DNA of 64,000 nucleotides from Yamagishiella unicocca (GCA_003116995.1 BDSL01000020.1:1178001-1242000), one strand, 5' to 3'. Shown: positions 34,271 to 46,714, counted from the stretch's first letter. Numbers and translations: made by a program. Notes: generated from the sequence alone by a model not told the origin.

Positions 34271-36122
34271 GGTCAAGGCACTGCAACTGTAGGACAAGGC
34301 AAACCTGGGCAGTTACCTCATTGCTCTGTGCTTTGCTAACCACCATGGCCATTTTCAGGTACCTCTTGCGGTTTGCTGCTGGCCCCAAATCTTTCGGTAT
34401 TGATTATAAATATCATTGAAAGATCAAAGCGCAAGTTTGGTGCCATTTGGTCAGGGCACTGCACCTGTAGGACAAGGCAAACCTGGGCAGTTAGCTCGTT
34501 GCTCTGTGCTTTGCTAACCACCATGGCCATTTTCAGGTACCTGTTGCGGTTTGCTGCTGGCCCCAAATCTTTCGGTATTGATTATAAATATCACTGAAAT
34601 ATCAAAGCGCAAGTTTGGTGCCATTTGGTCAGGGCACTGCACCTGTAGAACAAGGCAAACCTGGGCAGTTAGCTCGGACAAGGCAAACCTGGGCAGTTAG
34701 CTCGTTGCTCTGTGCTTTGCTAACCACCATGGCCATTTTCAGGTACCTCTTGCGGTTTGCTGCTGGCCCCAAATCTTTCGGTATTGATTATTAACATCAT
34801 TGAAAGATCAAAGCGCAAGCTTGGTGCCATTTGGTCAAGGCAATTCACCTGTAGGACAAGGCAAACCTGAGCAGTTTGCGCCTTGCTCTGTGCTTTGCTA
34901 ACCACCATGGCCATTTTCAGGTACCTGTTGCGGTTTGCTGCTGGCCCCAAATCTTTCGGTATTGATTATAAATATCATTGAAAGATCAAAGCGCAAGTTT
35001 GGTGCCATTTGGTCAGGGCACTGCACCTGTAGGACAAGGCAAACCTGGGCAGTTAGCTCGTTGCTCTGTGCTTTGCTAACCACCATGGCCATTTTCAGGT
35101 ACCTGTTGCGGTTTGCTGCTGGCCCCAAATCTTTCGGTATTGATTATTAACATCATTGAAAGATCAAAGCGCAAGTTTGGTGCCATTTGGTCAGGGCACT
35201 GCACCTGTAGGACAAGGCAAACCTGGACAGTTAGCTTGTTGCTCTGTGCTTTGCTAACCACCATGGCCATTTTCAGGTACCTCTTGCGGTTTGCTGCTGG
35301 CCCCAAATCTTTCGGTATTGATTATAAATATCATTGAAAGATCAAAGCGCAAGTTTGGTGCCATTTGGTCAGGGCACTGCACCTGTAGGACAAGGCAAAC
35401 CTGGGCAGTTAGCTCGTTGCTCTGTGCTTTGCTAACCACCATGGCCATTTTCAGGTACCTGTTGCGGTTTGCTGCTGGCCCCAAATCTTTCGGTATTGAT
35501 TATTAACATCATTGAAGGATCAAAGCGCAAGTTTGGTGCCATTTGGTCAAGGCAATGCACCTGTAGTACAAGGCAAACCTGGGCAGTTACCTCATTGCTC
35601 TGTGCTTTGCTAACCACCATCGCCATTTTCAGGTACCTGTTGCGGTTTGCTGCTGGCCCCAAATCTTTCGGTATTGATTATTAACATCATTGAAAGATCA
35701 AAGCGCAAGTTTGGTGCCATTTGGTCAAGGCAATGCACCTGTAAGACAAGGCAAACCTGGGCAGTTAGCTCGTTGCTCTGTGCTTTGCTAACCACCATGG
35801 CCATTTTCAGATACCTGTTGCGGTTTGCTGCTGGCCCCAAATCTTTCGGTATTGATTATTAACATCATTGAAAGATCAAAGCGCAAGTTTGGTGCCATTT
35901 GGTCAGGGCAATGCACCTGTAGGACAAGGCACCCCTGAGCAGTTAGCTCGTTGCTCTGTGCTTTGCTAACCACCATGGCCATTTTCAGGTACCTGTTGCG
36001 GTTTGCTGCTGGCCCCAAATCTTTCGGTATTGATTATAAATATCACTGAAATATCAAAGCGCAAGTTTGGTGCCATTTGGTCAGGGCACTGCACCTGTAG
36101 AACAAGGCAAACCTGGGCAGTT

Positions 36123-37218
36123 AGCTCGGACAAGGCAAACCTGGGCAGTTAGCTCGTTGCTCTGTGCTTTGCTAACCACCATGGCCATTTTCAGGTACCT
36201 CTTGCGGTTTGCTGCTGGCCCCAAATCTTTCGGTATTGATTATTAACATCATTGAAAGATCAAAGCGCAAGCTTGGTGCCATTTGGTCAAGGCAATTCAC
36301 CTGTAGGACAAGGCAAACCTGAGCAGTTTGCGCCTTGCTCTGTGCTTTGCTAACCACCATGGCCATTTTCAGGTACCTGTTGCGGTTTGCTGCTGGCCCC
36401 AAATCTTTCGGTATTGATTATAAATATCATTGAAAGATCAAAGCGCAAGTTTGGTGCCATTTGGTCAGGGCACTGCACCTGTAGGACAAGGCAAACCTGG
36501 GCAGTTAGCTCGTTGCTCTGTGCTTTGCTAACCACCATGGCCATTTTCAGGTACCTGTTGCGGTTTGCTGCTGGCCCCAAATCTTTCGGTATTGATTATT
36601 AACATCATTGAAAGATCAAAGCGCAAGTTTGGTGCCATTTGGTCAGGGCACTGCAACTGTAGGACAAGGCAAACCTGGGCAGTTACCTCATTGCTCTGTG
36701 CTTTGCTAACCACCATCGCCATTTTCAGGTACCTGTTGCGGTTTGCTGCTGGCCCCAAATCTTTCGGTATTGATTATTAACATCATTGAAAGATCAAAGC
36801 GCAAGTTTGGTGCCATTTGGTCAAGGCAATGCACCTGTAAGACAAGGCAAACCTGGGCAGTTAGCTCGTTGCTCTGTGCTTTGCTAACCACCATGGCCAT
36901 TTTCAGATACCTGTTGCGGTTTGCTGCTGGCCCCAAATCTTTCGGTATTGATTATTAACATCATTGAAAGATCAAAGCGCAAGTTTGGTGCCATTTGGTC
37001 AGGGCACTGCACCTGTAGGACAAGGCACCCCTGAGCAGTTAGCTCGTTGCTCTGTGCTTTGCTAACCACCATGGCCATTTTCAGGTACCTGTTGCGGTTT
37101 GCTGCTGGCCCCAAATCTTTCGGTATTGATTATAAATATCACTGAAATATCAAAGCGCAAGTTTGGTGCCATTTGGTCAGGGCACTGCACCTGTAGAACA
37201 AGGCAAACCTGGGCAGTT
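36123..37218. repeat. Higher-order repeat block, 1096 bp
   Basis: The monomer with the 28-bp internal duplication recurs at 36123 and 37219, exactly 1096 bp apart (six 178-bp monomers plus 28). Neighbouring monomers repeat their own variants in the same order. The earlier copy at 34671 lies 1452 bp upstream, which is 1096 plus two monomers. Confidence 0.85.
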
Positions 37219-39227
37219 AGCTCGGACAAGGCAAACCTGGGCAGTTAGCTCGTTGCTCTGTGCTTTGCTAACCACCATGGCCATTTTCAGGTACCTCTTG
37301 CGGTTTGCTGCTGGCCCCAAATCTTTCGGTATTGATTATTAACATCATTGAAAGATCAAAGCGCAAGCTTGGTGCCATTTGGTCAAGGCAATTCACCTGT
37401 AGGACAAGGCAAACCTGAGCAGTTTGCGCCTTGCTCTGTGCTTTGCTAACCACCATGGCCATTTTCAGGTACCTGTTGCGGTTTGCTGCTGGCCCCAAAT
37501 CGTTTCGGTATTGATTATTAACATCATTGAAAGACCAAAGCGCAAGTTTGGTGCCATTTGGTCAGGGCAATGCACCTGTAGGACAAGGCACCCCTGAGCA
37601 GTTTGCTCGTTGCTCTGTGCTTTGCTAACCACCATGGCCATTTTCAGGTACCTCTTGCGGTTTGCTGCTGGCCCCAATTCTTTCGGTATTGATTATTAAC
37701 ATCATTGAAAGATCAAAGCGCAAGTTTGGTGCCATTTGGCCAAGGCAATTCACCTGTAGGACAAGGCAAACCTGAGCAGTTACCTCGTTGCTCTGTGCTT
37801 TGCTAACCACCATGGCCATTTTCAGGTACCTCTTGCGGTTTGCTGCTGGCCCCAAATCGTTTCGGTATTGATTATTAACATCATTGAAATATAAAGCGCA
37901 AGTTTGGTGCCATTTGGTCAAGGCAATGCACCTGTAGGACAGGGCAAACCTGGACAGTTAGCTTGTTGCTCTGTGCTTTGCTAACCACCATGGCCATTTT
38001 CAGGTACCTCTTGCGCTTTGCTGCTGGCCCCAACTCTTTCGGTATTGATTATTAACATCATTGAAAGATCAAAGCGCAAGTTTGGTGCCATTTGGTCAGG
38101 GCACTGCACCTGTAGGACAAGGCAAACCTGGACAGTTAGCTTGTTGCTCTGTGCTTTGCTAACCACCATGGCCATTTTCAGGTACCTCTTGCGCTTTGCT
38201 GCTGGCCCCAACTCTTTCGGTATTGATTATTAACATCATTGAAAGATCAAAGCGCAAGTTTGGTGCCATTTGGTCAAGGCAATGCACCTGTAGGAATAGG
38301 CAAACCTGGACAGTTAGCTTGTTGCTCTGTGCTTTGCTAACCACCATGGCCATTTTCAGGTACCTCTTGCGGTTTGCTGCTGGCCCCAACTCTTTCGGTA
38401 TTGATTATTAACATCATTGAAAGATCAAAGCGCAAGTTTGGTGCCATTTGGCCAAAGCACTGCACCTGTAGGACAAGGCAAACCTGGGCAGTTACCTCGT
38501 TGCTCTGTGCTTTGCTAACCACCATGGCCATTTTCAGGTACCTGTTGCGGTTTGCTGCTGGCCCCAAATCTTTTCGGTAATGATTATAAATATCATTGAA
38601 TGATCAAAGCGCAAGTTTGGTGCCATTTGGTCAAGGCACTGCACCCGTAGGACAAGGCAAACCTGAGCAGTTAGCTCGTTGCTCTGTGCTTTGCTAACCA
38701 CCATGGCCATTTTCAGGTACCTGTTGCGGTTTGCTGCTGGCCCCAAATCTTTCGGTATTGATTATTAACATCATTGAAAGACCAAAGCGCAAGTTTGGTG
38801 CCATTTGGTCCAAGCACTGCACCCGTAGGACAAGGCAAACCTGGGCAGTTACCTCATTGCTCTGTGCTTTGCTAACCACCATGGCCATTTTCAGGTACCT
38901 CTTGCGGTTTGCTGCTGGCCCCAACTCTTTCGGTATTGATTATTAACATCATTGAAAGACCAAAGCGCAAGTTTGGTGCCATTTGGTCCAAGCACTGCAC
39001 CCGTAGGACAAGGCAAACCTGGGCAGTTACCTCATTGCTCTGTGCTTTGCTAACCACCATGGCCATTTTCAGGTACCTCTTGCGGTTTGCTGCTGGCCCC
39101 AACTCTTTCGGTATTGATTATTAACATCATTGAAAGACCAAAGCGCAAGTTTGGTGCCATTTGGTCCAAGCACTGCACCCGTAGGACAAGGCAAACCTGG
39201 GCAGTTACCTCATTGCTCTGTGCTTTG

Positions 39228-41367
39228 CTAACCACCATGGCCATTTTCAGGTACCTCTTGCGGTTTGCTGCTGGCCCCAACTCTTTCGGTATTGATTATT
39301 AACATCATTGAAAGATCAAAGCGCAAGCTTGGTGCCATTTGGTCAGGGCAATGCACCTGTAGGACAAGGCAAACCTGGACAGTTAGCTTGTTGCTCTGTG
39401 CTTTGCTAACCACCATGGCCATTTGCAGGTACCTCTTGCGCTTTGCTGCTGGCCCCAACTCTTTCGGTATTGATTATTAACATCATTGAAAGATCAAAGC
39501 GCAAGTTTGGTGCCATTTGGCCAAAGCACTGCACCTGTAGGACAAGGCACCCCTGAGCAGTTTGCTCGTTGCTCTGTGCTTTGCTAACCACCATGGCCAT
39601 TTTCAGGTACCTGTTGCGGTTTGCTGCTGGCCCCAAATCTTTTCGGTAATGATTATAAATATCATTGAATGATCAAAGCGCAAGTTTGGTGCCATTTGGT
39701 CAAGGCACTGCACCCGTAGGACAAGGCAAACCTGAGCAGTTACCTCGTTGCTCTGTGCTTTGCTAACCACCATGGCCATTTTCAGGTACCTCTTGCGGTT
39801 TGCTGCTGGCCCCAAATCTTTCGGTATTGATTATTAACATCATTGAAAGACCAAAGCGCAAGTTTGGTGCCATTTGGTCCAAGCACTGCACCCGTAGGAC
39901 AAGGCAAACCTGGGCAGTTACCTCATTGCTCTGTGCTTTGCTAACCACCATGGCCATTTTCAGGTACCTCTTGCGGTTTGCTGCTGGCCCCAAATCTTTC
40001 GGTATTGATTATTAACATCATTGAAAGACCAAAGCGCAAGTTTGGTGCCATTTGGCCAAAGCACTGCACCTGTAGGACAAGGCACCCCTGAGCAGTTTGC
40101 TCGTTGCTCTGTGCTTTGCTAACCACCATGGCCATTTTCAGGTACCTCTTGCGGTTTGCTGCTGGCCCCAAATCTTTTCGGTAATGATTATAAATATCAT
40201 TGAATGATCAAAGCGCAAGTTTGGTGCCATTTGGTCAAGGCACTGCACCCTTAGGACAAGGCAAACCTGAGCAGTTACCTCGTTGCTCTGTGCTTTGCTA
40301 ACCACCATGGCCATTTTCAGGTACCTCTTGCGGTTTGCTGCTGGCCCCAACTCTTTCGGTATTGATTATTAACATCATTGAAAGATCAAAGCGCAAGTTT
40401 GGTGCCATTTGGTCAGGGCAATGCACCTGTAGGACAAGGCAAACCTGGACAGTTAGCTTGTTGCTCTGTGCTTTGCTAACCACCATGGCCATTTGCAGGT
40501 ACCTCTTGCGCTTTGCTGCTGGCCCCAACTCTTTCGGTATTGATTATTAACATCATTGAAAGATCAAAGCGCAAGTTTGGTGCCATTTGGCCAAAGCACT
40601 GCACCTGTAGGACAAGGCACCCCTGAGCAGTTTGCTCGTTGCTCTGTGCTTTGCTAACCACCATGGCCATTTTCAGGTACCTGTTGCGGTTTGCTGCTGG
40701 CCCCAAATCTTTTCGGTAATGATTATAAATATCATTGAATGATCAAAGCGCAAGTTTGGTGCCATTTGGTCAAGGCACTGCACCCGTAGGACAAGGCAAA
40801 CCTGAGCAGTTACCTCGTTGCTCTGTGCTTTGCTAACCACCATGGCCATTTTCAGGTACCTCTTGCGGTTTGCTGCTGGCCCCAAATCTTTCGGTATTGA
40901 TTATTAACATCATTGAAAGACCAAAGCGCAAGTTTGGTGCCATTTGGTCCAAGCACTGCACCCGTAGGACAAGGCAAACCTGGGCAGTTACCTCATTGCT
41001 CTGTGCTTTGCTAACCACCATGGCCATTTTCAGGTACCTCTTGCGGTTTGCTGCTGGCCCCAAATCTTTCGGTATTGATTATTAACATCATTGAAAGACC
41101 AAAGCGCAAGTTTGGTGCCATTTGGCCAAAGCACTGCACCTGTAGGACAAGGCACCCCTGAGCAGTTTGCTCGTTGCTCTGTGCTTTGCTAACCACCATG
41201 GCCATTTTCAGGTACCTCTTGCGGTTTGCTGCTGGCCCCAAATCTTTTCGGTAATGATTATAAATATCATTGAATGATCAAAGCGCAAGTTTGGTGCCAT
41301 TTGGTCAAGGCACTGCACCCTTAGGACAAGGCAAACCTGAGCAGTTACCTCGTTGCTCTGTGCTTTG
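39228..41367. repeat. Higher-order repeat block, 1070 bp, two tandem copies
   Basis: The sequence 39228-40297 is repeated at 40298-41367. A rare variant, CCCTTAGGACAAGG instead of CCCGTAGGACAAGG, recurs at 40248 and 41318. The unit is six monomers plus two single-base insertions. Confidence 0.85.
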
Positions 41368-41502
41368 CTAACCACCATGGCCATTTTCAGGTACCTCTTG
41401 CGGTTTGCTGCTGGCCCCAAATCTTTCGGTATTGATTATTAACATCATTGAAAGACCAAAGCGCAAGTTTGGTGCCATTTGGTCCAAGCACTGCACCCGT
41501 AG

Positions 41503-41513
41503 CCCTATGGCAG
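41503..41513 (+). repeat. Left terminal inverted repeat
   Basis: CCCTATGGCAG, the exact reverse complement of 47265-47275. Confidence 0.9.
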
Positions 41514-41667
41514 GCTGGCTGGGGGTTACCCTAAGGTAACCCGGGCCCCCCGTTACCCAGGTTGTCAACCGAGGGGGTAACGAGGAGACCCGGGCTGAAG
41601 GACCTTCACATCCTCGTTGGACCCTCGTTTCCTCCGGCTGGGTTACCTAGCTTTGGCGACCCGGTTA

Positions 41668-41795
41668 TGGGGGGTAGGTAACCCCAGTCCGTTTACAGGG
41701 GGGTAACCCCAGTCCGTTTACAGGGGGTAACACCAGTCCGCTAACAGGGGGCTAACCCCAGTCCAGTTTCGGGGGGGTAACCCCCGTCTAGTTAT
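41668..41795. repeat. Subterminal tandem repeat of the transposon (about 25 bp, 5 copies)
   Basis: Imperfect copies of a unit like GGGGGTAACCCCAGTCCGTT are arranged head to tail near the left end. Subterminal repeats often serve as transposase binding sites; that role is inferred. Confidence 0.8.
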
Positions 41796-42433
41796 GGGGC
41801 CTGACCCGCCCCCTGTGCACCCCCATGACACCAATATGCATGGGCATCCCCAGTCCGATCATGTGGCAGTCCTGTCACACCCCCTCCACACACCCATCAC
41901 TCCAATACGCATCCTCAGTCTGATTACAGGTCCTGACCCAGCCACCCCCTGCGCACCCATTTCACCCCCATAGGAGCGTCCCCAGTCTGGTCATGGGGCG
42001 CATGGTTGTCTGAAGCCATATTTGTGTAGCCCCCCATCTCCCATAACGACCAACGCAATACTATCAGCCCATACACAACGTTCACACCCAGATCCTACTG
42101 TAACGCTCATTGCTTGCCAGGGCCACACTTTCCACGTCCTGGAGCTCCAGCAGCCGCTGGCTTGCCCTGTCCCAGTGCTCCACCAGCAGCCACCGGCTTG
42201 CCCTGTCCTGACTGCTGAGGCTTGTTGCCTGGATCTATCAGCTCTCCCAGAGGCACTGCAATGTAAGGGTGGGCAGACAATTAGATACCGGCACTGCACA
42301 CATGAGAGGTTCAAAGCAGTCCGGACACAATGTTTGGTTTGAATAAGCAAGAAGGAAGCTAGTCGAAGTACACAGGCAACAATGACTAGTAGCCTGTTGC
42401 AGGTTGTTAATGCCATACAGGGACATACCGCAC

Positions 42434-43094
42434 CTACCACAGCACGACAGCCTCCCGCTGGCACTTCTTGACGGAAGCCCACACACCAACATAATTCTCC
42501 GCCACGTAGTCTGGCTTCTCGTCAGCTGCTGTTGCTGCCTTGCCCTTCACAGGCTTGTCAGGTTCCCTGTGTCAAAGAGCAAAGGTGTATGATGAGATCC
42601 GACAGTGGAGTTTGTTAGCTTGTAGATATGAATTCATGTCATGCATATCTGCATTAATAAACTTACTCCTTGCGGCGCCCAACATCTGCAGGCTTGAGGG
42701 CGTTCACCACCATCCCCGCTAGCAGCAGCAGGCTCAAGCCGACCGTGAGTAGGTGGTTGCGGACTACTACACCAGCATCCTCGTCACGAAGAATTGATAC
42801 CAAGAGCGTTGAAAACTGGTCATACGTGCACTCATCTTGCTGGAGAAGCTTTTCGATCGCATCCACCCCCGTCTTGCCAATAGCTAAGAAGCTCGCAGGC
42901 GCAAGGTCAATGCCGGTGTTAAATGATGGAATACGACCAGGGCCAATGTTGATGAGGGCGCTGCGCTGTTGTTGCCGCTGAACAGGTTGACCGTGAGGCG
43001 GGTCAAACCTTTGGCGCTTGGACTGGGGCGCGTTCTGTTCACCGACGTAGTCGTCAAGAGGATTACCATCACCATCATATAGGACTCGATTCAT
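42434..43094 (-). CDS. Small spliced gene carried by the transposon, function unknown
   Basis: Exons 42667-43094 and 42434-42566 (GTAAGT donor, CACAG acceptor) have phases that fit and give 186 aa ending at TAG. The first in-frame ATG is 43094, giving MNRVLYDGDGNPLDDYVGEQ; the open frame extends upstream to a possible acceptor at about 43142, so a 5' exon may exist. The product has a polar, Q/R-rich start, a helical middle (DAIEKLLQQDECTYDQFSTL), a hydrophobic helix (LLTVGLSLLLLAGMVVNAL) that could cross a membrane, and a charged end (VWASVKKCQREAVVLW). It has no DDE or other transposase motif I can see. A further frame downstream (about 42117-42258, GQGKP repeats) may be an alternative 3' exon, but phases do not join. 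It could be cargo, an accessory protein or a domesticated host gene fragment. Confidence 0.55.
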
Positions 43095-43671
43095 CTGCGC
43101 TGTCAAGCTCGAGCGGTATGAGAATGTTGACCCAGTCAATATCTGTATCCTTATTCAAAGGTTAGCATGCAGTGTATGTTAAGTAAGGTCAAAGCCAATT
43201 TGTTTATAATTTGCGTTGTAAGTAGCGTATGTTCACTGGCATCCAACTTGTTTGGCCCAAGGCGTGATGCATGCCGTACAATCCCGTGCTGCTGATCAAA
43301 AGTTGCCTCCTGCCAGTCTAAGCTTTATTCTATGCATTTCTGTTAGACGGCTATGATCCAAGCATTTTTGATATAGCCCTGGTTGCCTGGCATGCATGTA
43401 GTGCCGGCCCTGCATCTGTACATGCGGCTGGGAAGCACGCCCGGCCGGGCTCACGCTGCCATTTGATTCACAGCTGAAGTGCCCCGTGCTCAAAAACGTC
43501 CCACATCGTGCGACTGATGGGCCGTGGCACCTGCCGGAGTCGATTTTGCCATGTATGGCCATGCATGGCTGATCAGTTCCTGGTAGGTTGTGATTGCATG
43601 GCATTGGAATATCCTCATATCAAGGCACCATACGTACCCCGCGGTGAGGTGCCTACGTGTGTAGACGGCAT

Positions 43672-43755
43672 AGCCGGCTGGCTGCTGAGTGAGTAGCCGG
43701 CTGGCTGCTGAGTGAGTAGCCGGCTGGCTGCTGCATGTGTAGCCAGCAGGCTGCT
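43672..43755. repeat. 23-bp tandem repeat, about 3.5 copies, inside transposon
   Basis: Unit AGCCGGCTGGCTGCTGAGTG plus AGT begins at 43672, 43695 and 43718, followed by a degenerate copy. Confidence 0.9.
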
Positions 43756-43794
43756 GCGACTACTCTCGCATCAGGTACAGTCTAATGATGGGAG

Positions 43795-44230
43795 ATGTGT
43801 GCGTGCCTGCGGCTTGCCGTGGGGCCCACTTCTAGCTATCTAGCCATGTGCGTGGGACAGCCCAGAGGACGATTGACTGTAGGCCCCATCCATGGTGTGT
43901 GCCGAGTGCATACGAACTGCTGTTGTGCGCCTTCTGCTGGGTTTGGCGTAGCAATGGGATAAGTGTCGTGGCTGCGGCTTGCTGCGGGGCAGCCCAGTGG
44001 ATGATTGATGACTCTAAACCCCGTCCATGGTGTATGCTGAGCGCATACAAACTGTTGTGCTTCTGCTGGTATTGGTGTAGTGATGGGAGATGGGAGATGT
44101 GTGCGTGCCTGTGGCTTGCCATGGGGCCCATGTCTAGCTAGCTAGCCATGTGCCACACGCGGGACAGCCCAGTGGATGATTGACTGTACACTATGGAACT
44201 GTTGTGCTCTTTCTGCTGGGTTTGTTGTAG
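43795..44230. repeat. Degenerate repeats of about 130-170 bp, about 3 copies, inside transposon
   Basis: Recurring landmarks are GGACAGCCCAGTGGATGATT (near 43856, 43988 and 44162) and CTGCTGGGTTTG-type motifs. Copies differ by insertions, and the element probably grew by internal duplication. Confidence 0.75.
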
Positions 44231-44282
44231 CGATGGGAGATGTGTCTCCGTCTCTGTCGGTCAGTGCAAGTGCCTCCGTCGG

Positions 44283-44662
44283 CATAGGGGACAGGGCACA
44301 GGGGCCAGGGCACAGGGGCCAGGACACAGGGGCCAGGGCATAGGGGACAGGGCACAGGGGCCAGGGTACAGGGGCCAGGGCACAGGGCTAGGGCACAGGG
44401 TGCAGGGCTAGGGCCAGGGGTGCAGGGCCAGGGCGCAGGGTGCAGGGCCAGGGGCCAGGGTGCAGGGCCAGGGGCCAGGGTGCAGGGCCAGGGGGGGCAG
44501 CGCCAGGGGCCAGGGCGCAGGGCCAGGGGCCAGGGCGCAGGGCCAGGGGCCAGGGGCCAGGGCCAGGGGCCAGGGTGCAGGGCCAGGACCCAGGGTGCAG
44601 GGCCAGGTGCCAGTGCGCAGGGCCAGGGGCCAGGGGCCAGTGCGCAGGGCCAGGGTGCAGGG
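44283..44662. repeat. G-rich minisatellite, first block
   Basis: Tandem GGGGCCAGGGCACA/GGGCCAGGGTGCA units of 13-14 bp, with G-runs on the plus strand throughout. They create long artificial open frames (GQG/PGHR repeats and their PWPLCPGPC counterparts) on both strands, which are not genes. Confidence 0.95.
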
Positions 44663-45004
44663 TCGGTCGGTGCAAGTGCCTCCATCGGTCGGTGCACCAA
44701 CCAACCACACCCCGCACTCACAAAAGTGCCTCTGTCAGTCGGTGCAAGTGCCTCCATCGGTCGGTCGGTTGTTGTACCGATGGGAGATGTGTCTCCGTCT
44801 TTGTCGGTCAGTGCAAGTGCCTCCGTCAGTGCACCATCTGTTGGCGCACCAACCAGCCAAACCCCGGCCCCGCATTTGCACAAGTGCCTCCATCGGTCAG
44901 CACAAGTGCCTCCGTCGGCGCATCAACCTGCCCTGCCCCACCCCGCACTCACGCAAGTGCCTCCGTTGGTTGGCACAAATGGCTCTGTCAGCACACCAAC
45001 CCGC
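44663..45004. repeat. TCGGTCGGTGCAAGTGCCTC repeat spacer
   Basis: Irregular copies of GGTCGGTGCAAGTGCCTCCG and ACCAACC(A/C)-type words separate the two G-rich blocks. The same words return at 46131-46300, so the two repeat types were duplicated together. Confidence 0.85.
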
Positions 45005-46130
45005 CAGGGGCCAGGGTGCAGGGCCAGGGGCCAGTGTGTAGGGCCAGGGGCCAGGGGCCAGGGCACAGGGGCCAGCGTGCAAGGCCAGGTCACAGGGGCC
45101 AGGGGCCAGGGCACAGGGGCCAGGGTACAGGGGCCAGGGCACAGGGGCCAGGGCACAGGGGCCAGGGTACAGGGGCCAGGGCACAGGGGTCAGGGCATAG
45201 GGGACAGGGCACAGGGGCCAGGGCATAGGGGACAGGGCACAGGGGCCAGGGTACAGGGGCCAGGGCACAGGGCTAGGGCACAGGGTGCAGGGCTAGGGCC
45301 CAGGGTGCAGGGCCAGGGCGCAGGGTGCAAGGCCAGGGGCCAGGGTGCAGGGCACAGGGGCCAGGGCACAGGGGCGAGGGCACAGGGCCCGCCAGGGGAC
45401 ACCGAGCAGGGCCAGGGGCCAGGGGCCAGGGCACAGGGGCCAGGGCACAGGGGCCAGGGCACAGGGGCCAGGGCACAGGGGCCAGGGCACAGGGGCCAGG
45501 GCACAGGGGCCAGGGCACAGGGGCCAGGGCACAGGGGCCAGGGCACAGGGGCCAGGGCATAGGGGCCAGGGCACAGGGGCCAGGGCACAGGGGCCAGGGC
45601 ACAGGGGCCAGGGCACAGGGGCCAGGGCACAGGGGCCAGGGCATAGGGGACAGGGCACATGGGCCAGGGTACAGAAGCCAGGGCACAGGGCCAGGGCACA
45701 GGGGCCAGGGCACAGGGGCCAGGGCATAGGGGACAGGGCACAGGGGCCAGGGTACAGAAGCCAGGGCACAGGGCCAGGGCACAGGGGCCAGGGCACAGGG
45801 GCCAGGGCACAGGGGCCAGGGCACAGGGGCCAGGGCACAGGGGCCAGGGCACAGGGGCCAGGGCACAGGGGCCAGGGCACAGGGGCCAGGGCACAGGGGC
45901 CAGGACACAGGGGCCAGGGCATAGGGCCAGGGCACAGGGTGCAGGGCTAGGGCCCAGGGTGCAGGGCCAGGGGCCAGGGTGCTGGGCCAGGGGCCAGGGT
46001 GCAGGGCCAGGGGGGGCAGCCAGGGGCCAGGGCGCAGGGCCAGGGGCCAGGGTGCAGGGCCAGGGGCCTGGGCGCAGGGCCAGGACCCAGGGTGCAGGGC
46101 CAGGGGCCAGGGCGCAGGGCCAGGGGCCAG
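45005..46130. repeat. G-rich minisatellite, second block
   Basis: About 1.1 kb of 14-bp units, mostly CAGGGGCCAGGGCA in near-perfect register between 45420 and 45920, with CATAGGGGACAGGG variants. The repeated GGGG/GGG runs could form G-quadruplexes on the plus strand. Confidence 0.97.
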
Positions 46131-46396
46131 CCAAACCCCGCCCCCGCACTCGCGCAAGTGCCCCCATTGGTCGGTGCAAGTGGCTCTGCCAGCACACCAA
46201 CCCGCCACACCCCGCCCCGCACTCGTGCAAGTGCCTCCGTCGGTCGGTGCAAGTGGCTCTGTCAGCACACCAACCAACCACACCCCGCCCTGCACTCGTA
46301 TGCAGAAAGTCTAGTGACTGTGGGAGACGTTGGCATTAACAATTTGCTCCTCTATCGATTACATTGACAAACAAACATAAAAACGCCCAGTACTGA

Positions 46397-46702
46397 CATC
46401 CAACAAAGGAAATGTAAGCGCACAGGGCTATCATCGGAATACCTTGCGTATTGATGAACGCCTAATATGTAAATAGTCCACCTGCCCATTCCTTCGAGGA
46501 TGGCTGCACTAGTGAGGCGGCTCCTTGCTGCCGTACGTCTTCAGTGGCGACATACGACATCCAACGGAACAAGGCTTCCCACAGGGCTATCGTCGGGACA
46601 CCTTGCGTATTGGTGAGCGCCTAATATGTAAATAGTACACCTGCCCTTTCCTTCGAGGCAGGATGGCTGCACTAGTGAGGGGGCTCCTTGCTGCATTACG
46701 TT
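46397..46702. repeat. Direct duplication of about 155 bp inside transposon
   Basis: Two copies (about 46397-46551 and 46555-46702) share CACAGGGCTATC, CCTTGCGTATTG, GCCTAATATGTAAATAGT and GGATGGCTGCACTAGTGAGG in order, with scattered substitutions. Confidence 0.88.
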
Positions 46703-46714
46703 TTTTTGCCAGGG

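Larger units (their letters stand above)
34271..41502. repeat. 178-bp tandem satellite, array A (about 40 monomers)
   Basis: Head-to-tail monomers of 178 bp. Counted from GTACCTCTTGCGGTTTGCTG, landmarks are CTTTCGGTATTGATTATTAA (about 33-52), GAAAGATCAAAGCGCAAG (about 60-77), GCCATTTGG (84-92), a variable core (93-140), then TGCTAACCACCATGGCCATT (about 154-173) and TTTTCAG at the end. Base composition is visibly less GC-rich than the genes. Variants differ at linked sites: TCAAGGCAATG, CCAAAGCACTG or TCCAAGCACTG; CCTGTAGG or CCCGTAGG; AAACCTGGGCAGTTAG or ACCCCTGAGCAGTTTG. Some monomers carry a 28-bp internal duplication (at 34671, 36123, 37219), others a 1-bp insertion in AAATCGTTTCGG. Both strands show 60-76-codon open frames in most copies; these follow from the repeat and are not annotated as genes. 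Confidence 0.98.

Noticed and set aside
34271..41502. CRISPR array
   Set aside because: Units are 178 bp with no repeat/spacer division; the genome is eukaryotic.
44283..46339. Open frames of up to 380 codons (GQG/PGHR and PWPLCPGPC repeats) in the G-rich region
   Set aside because: The 13-14-bp units without stop codons keep several frames open on both strands. Composition is pure repeat, with no start context or splice structure.
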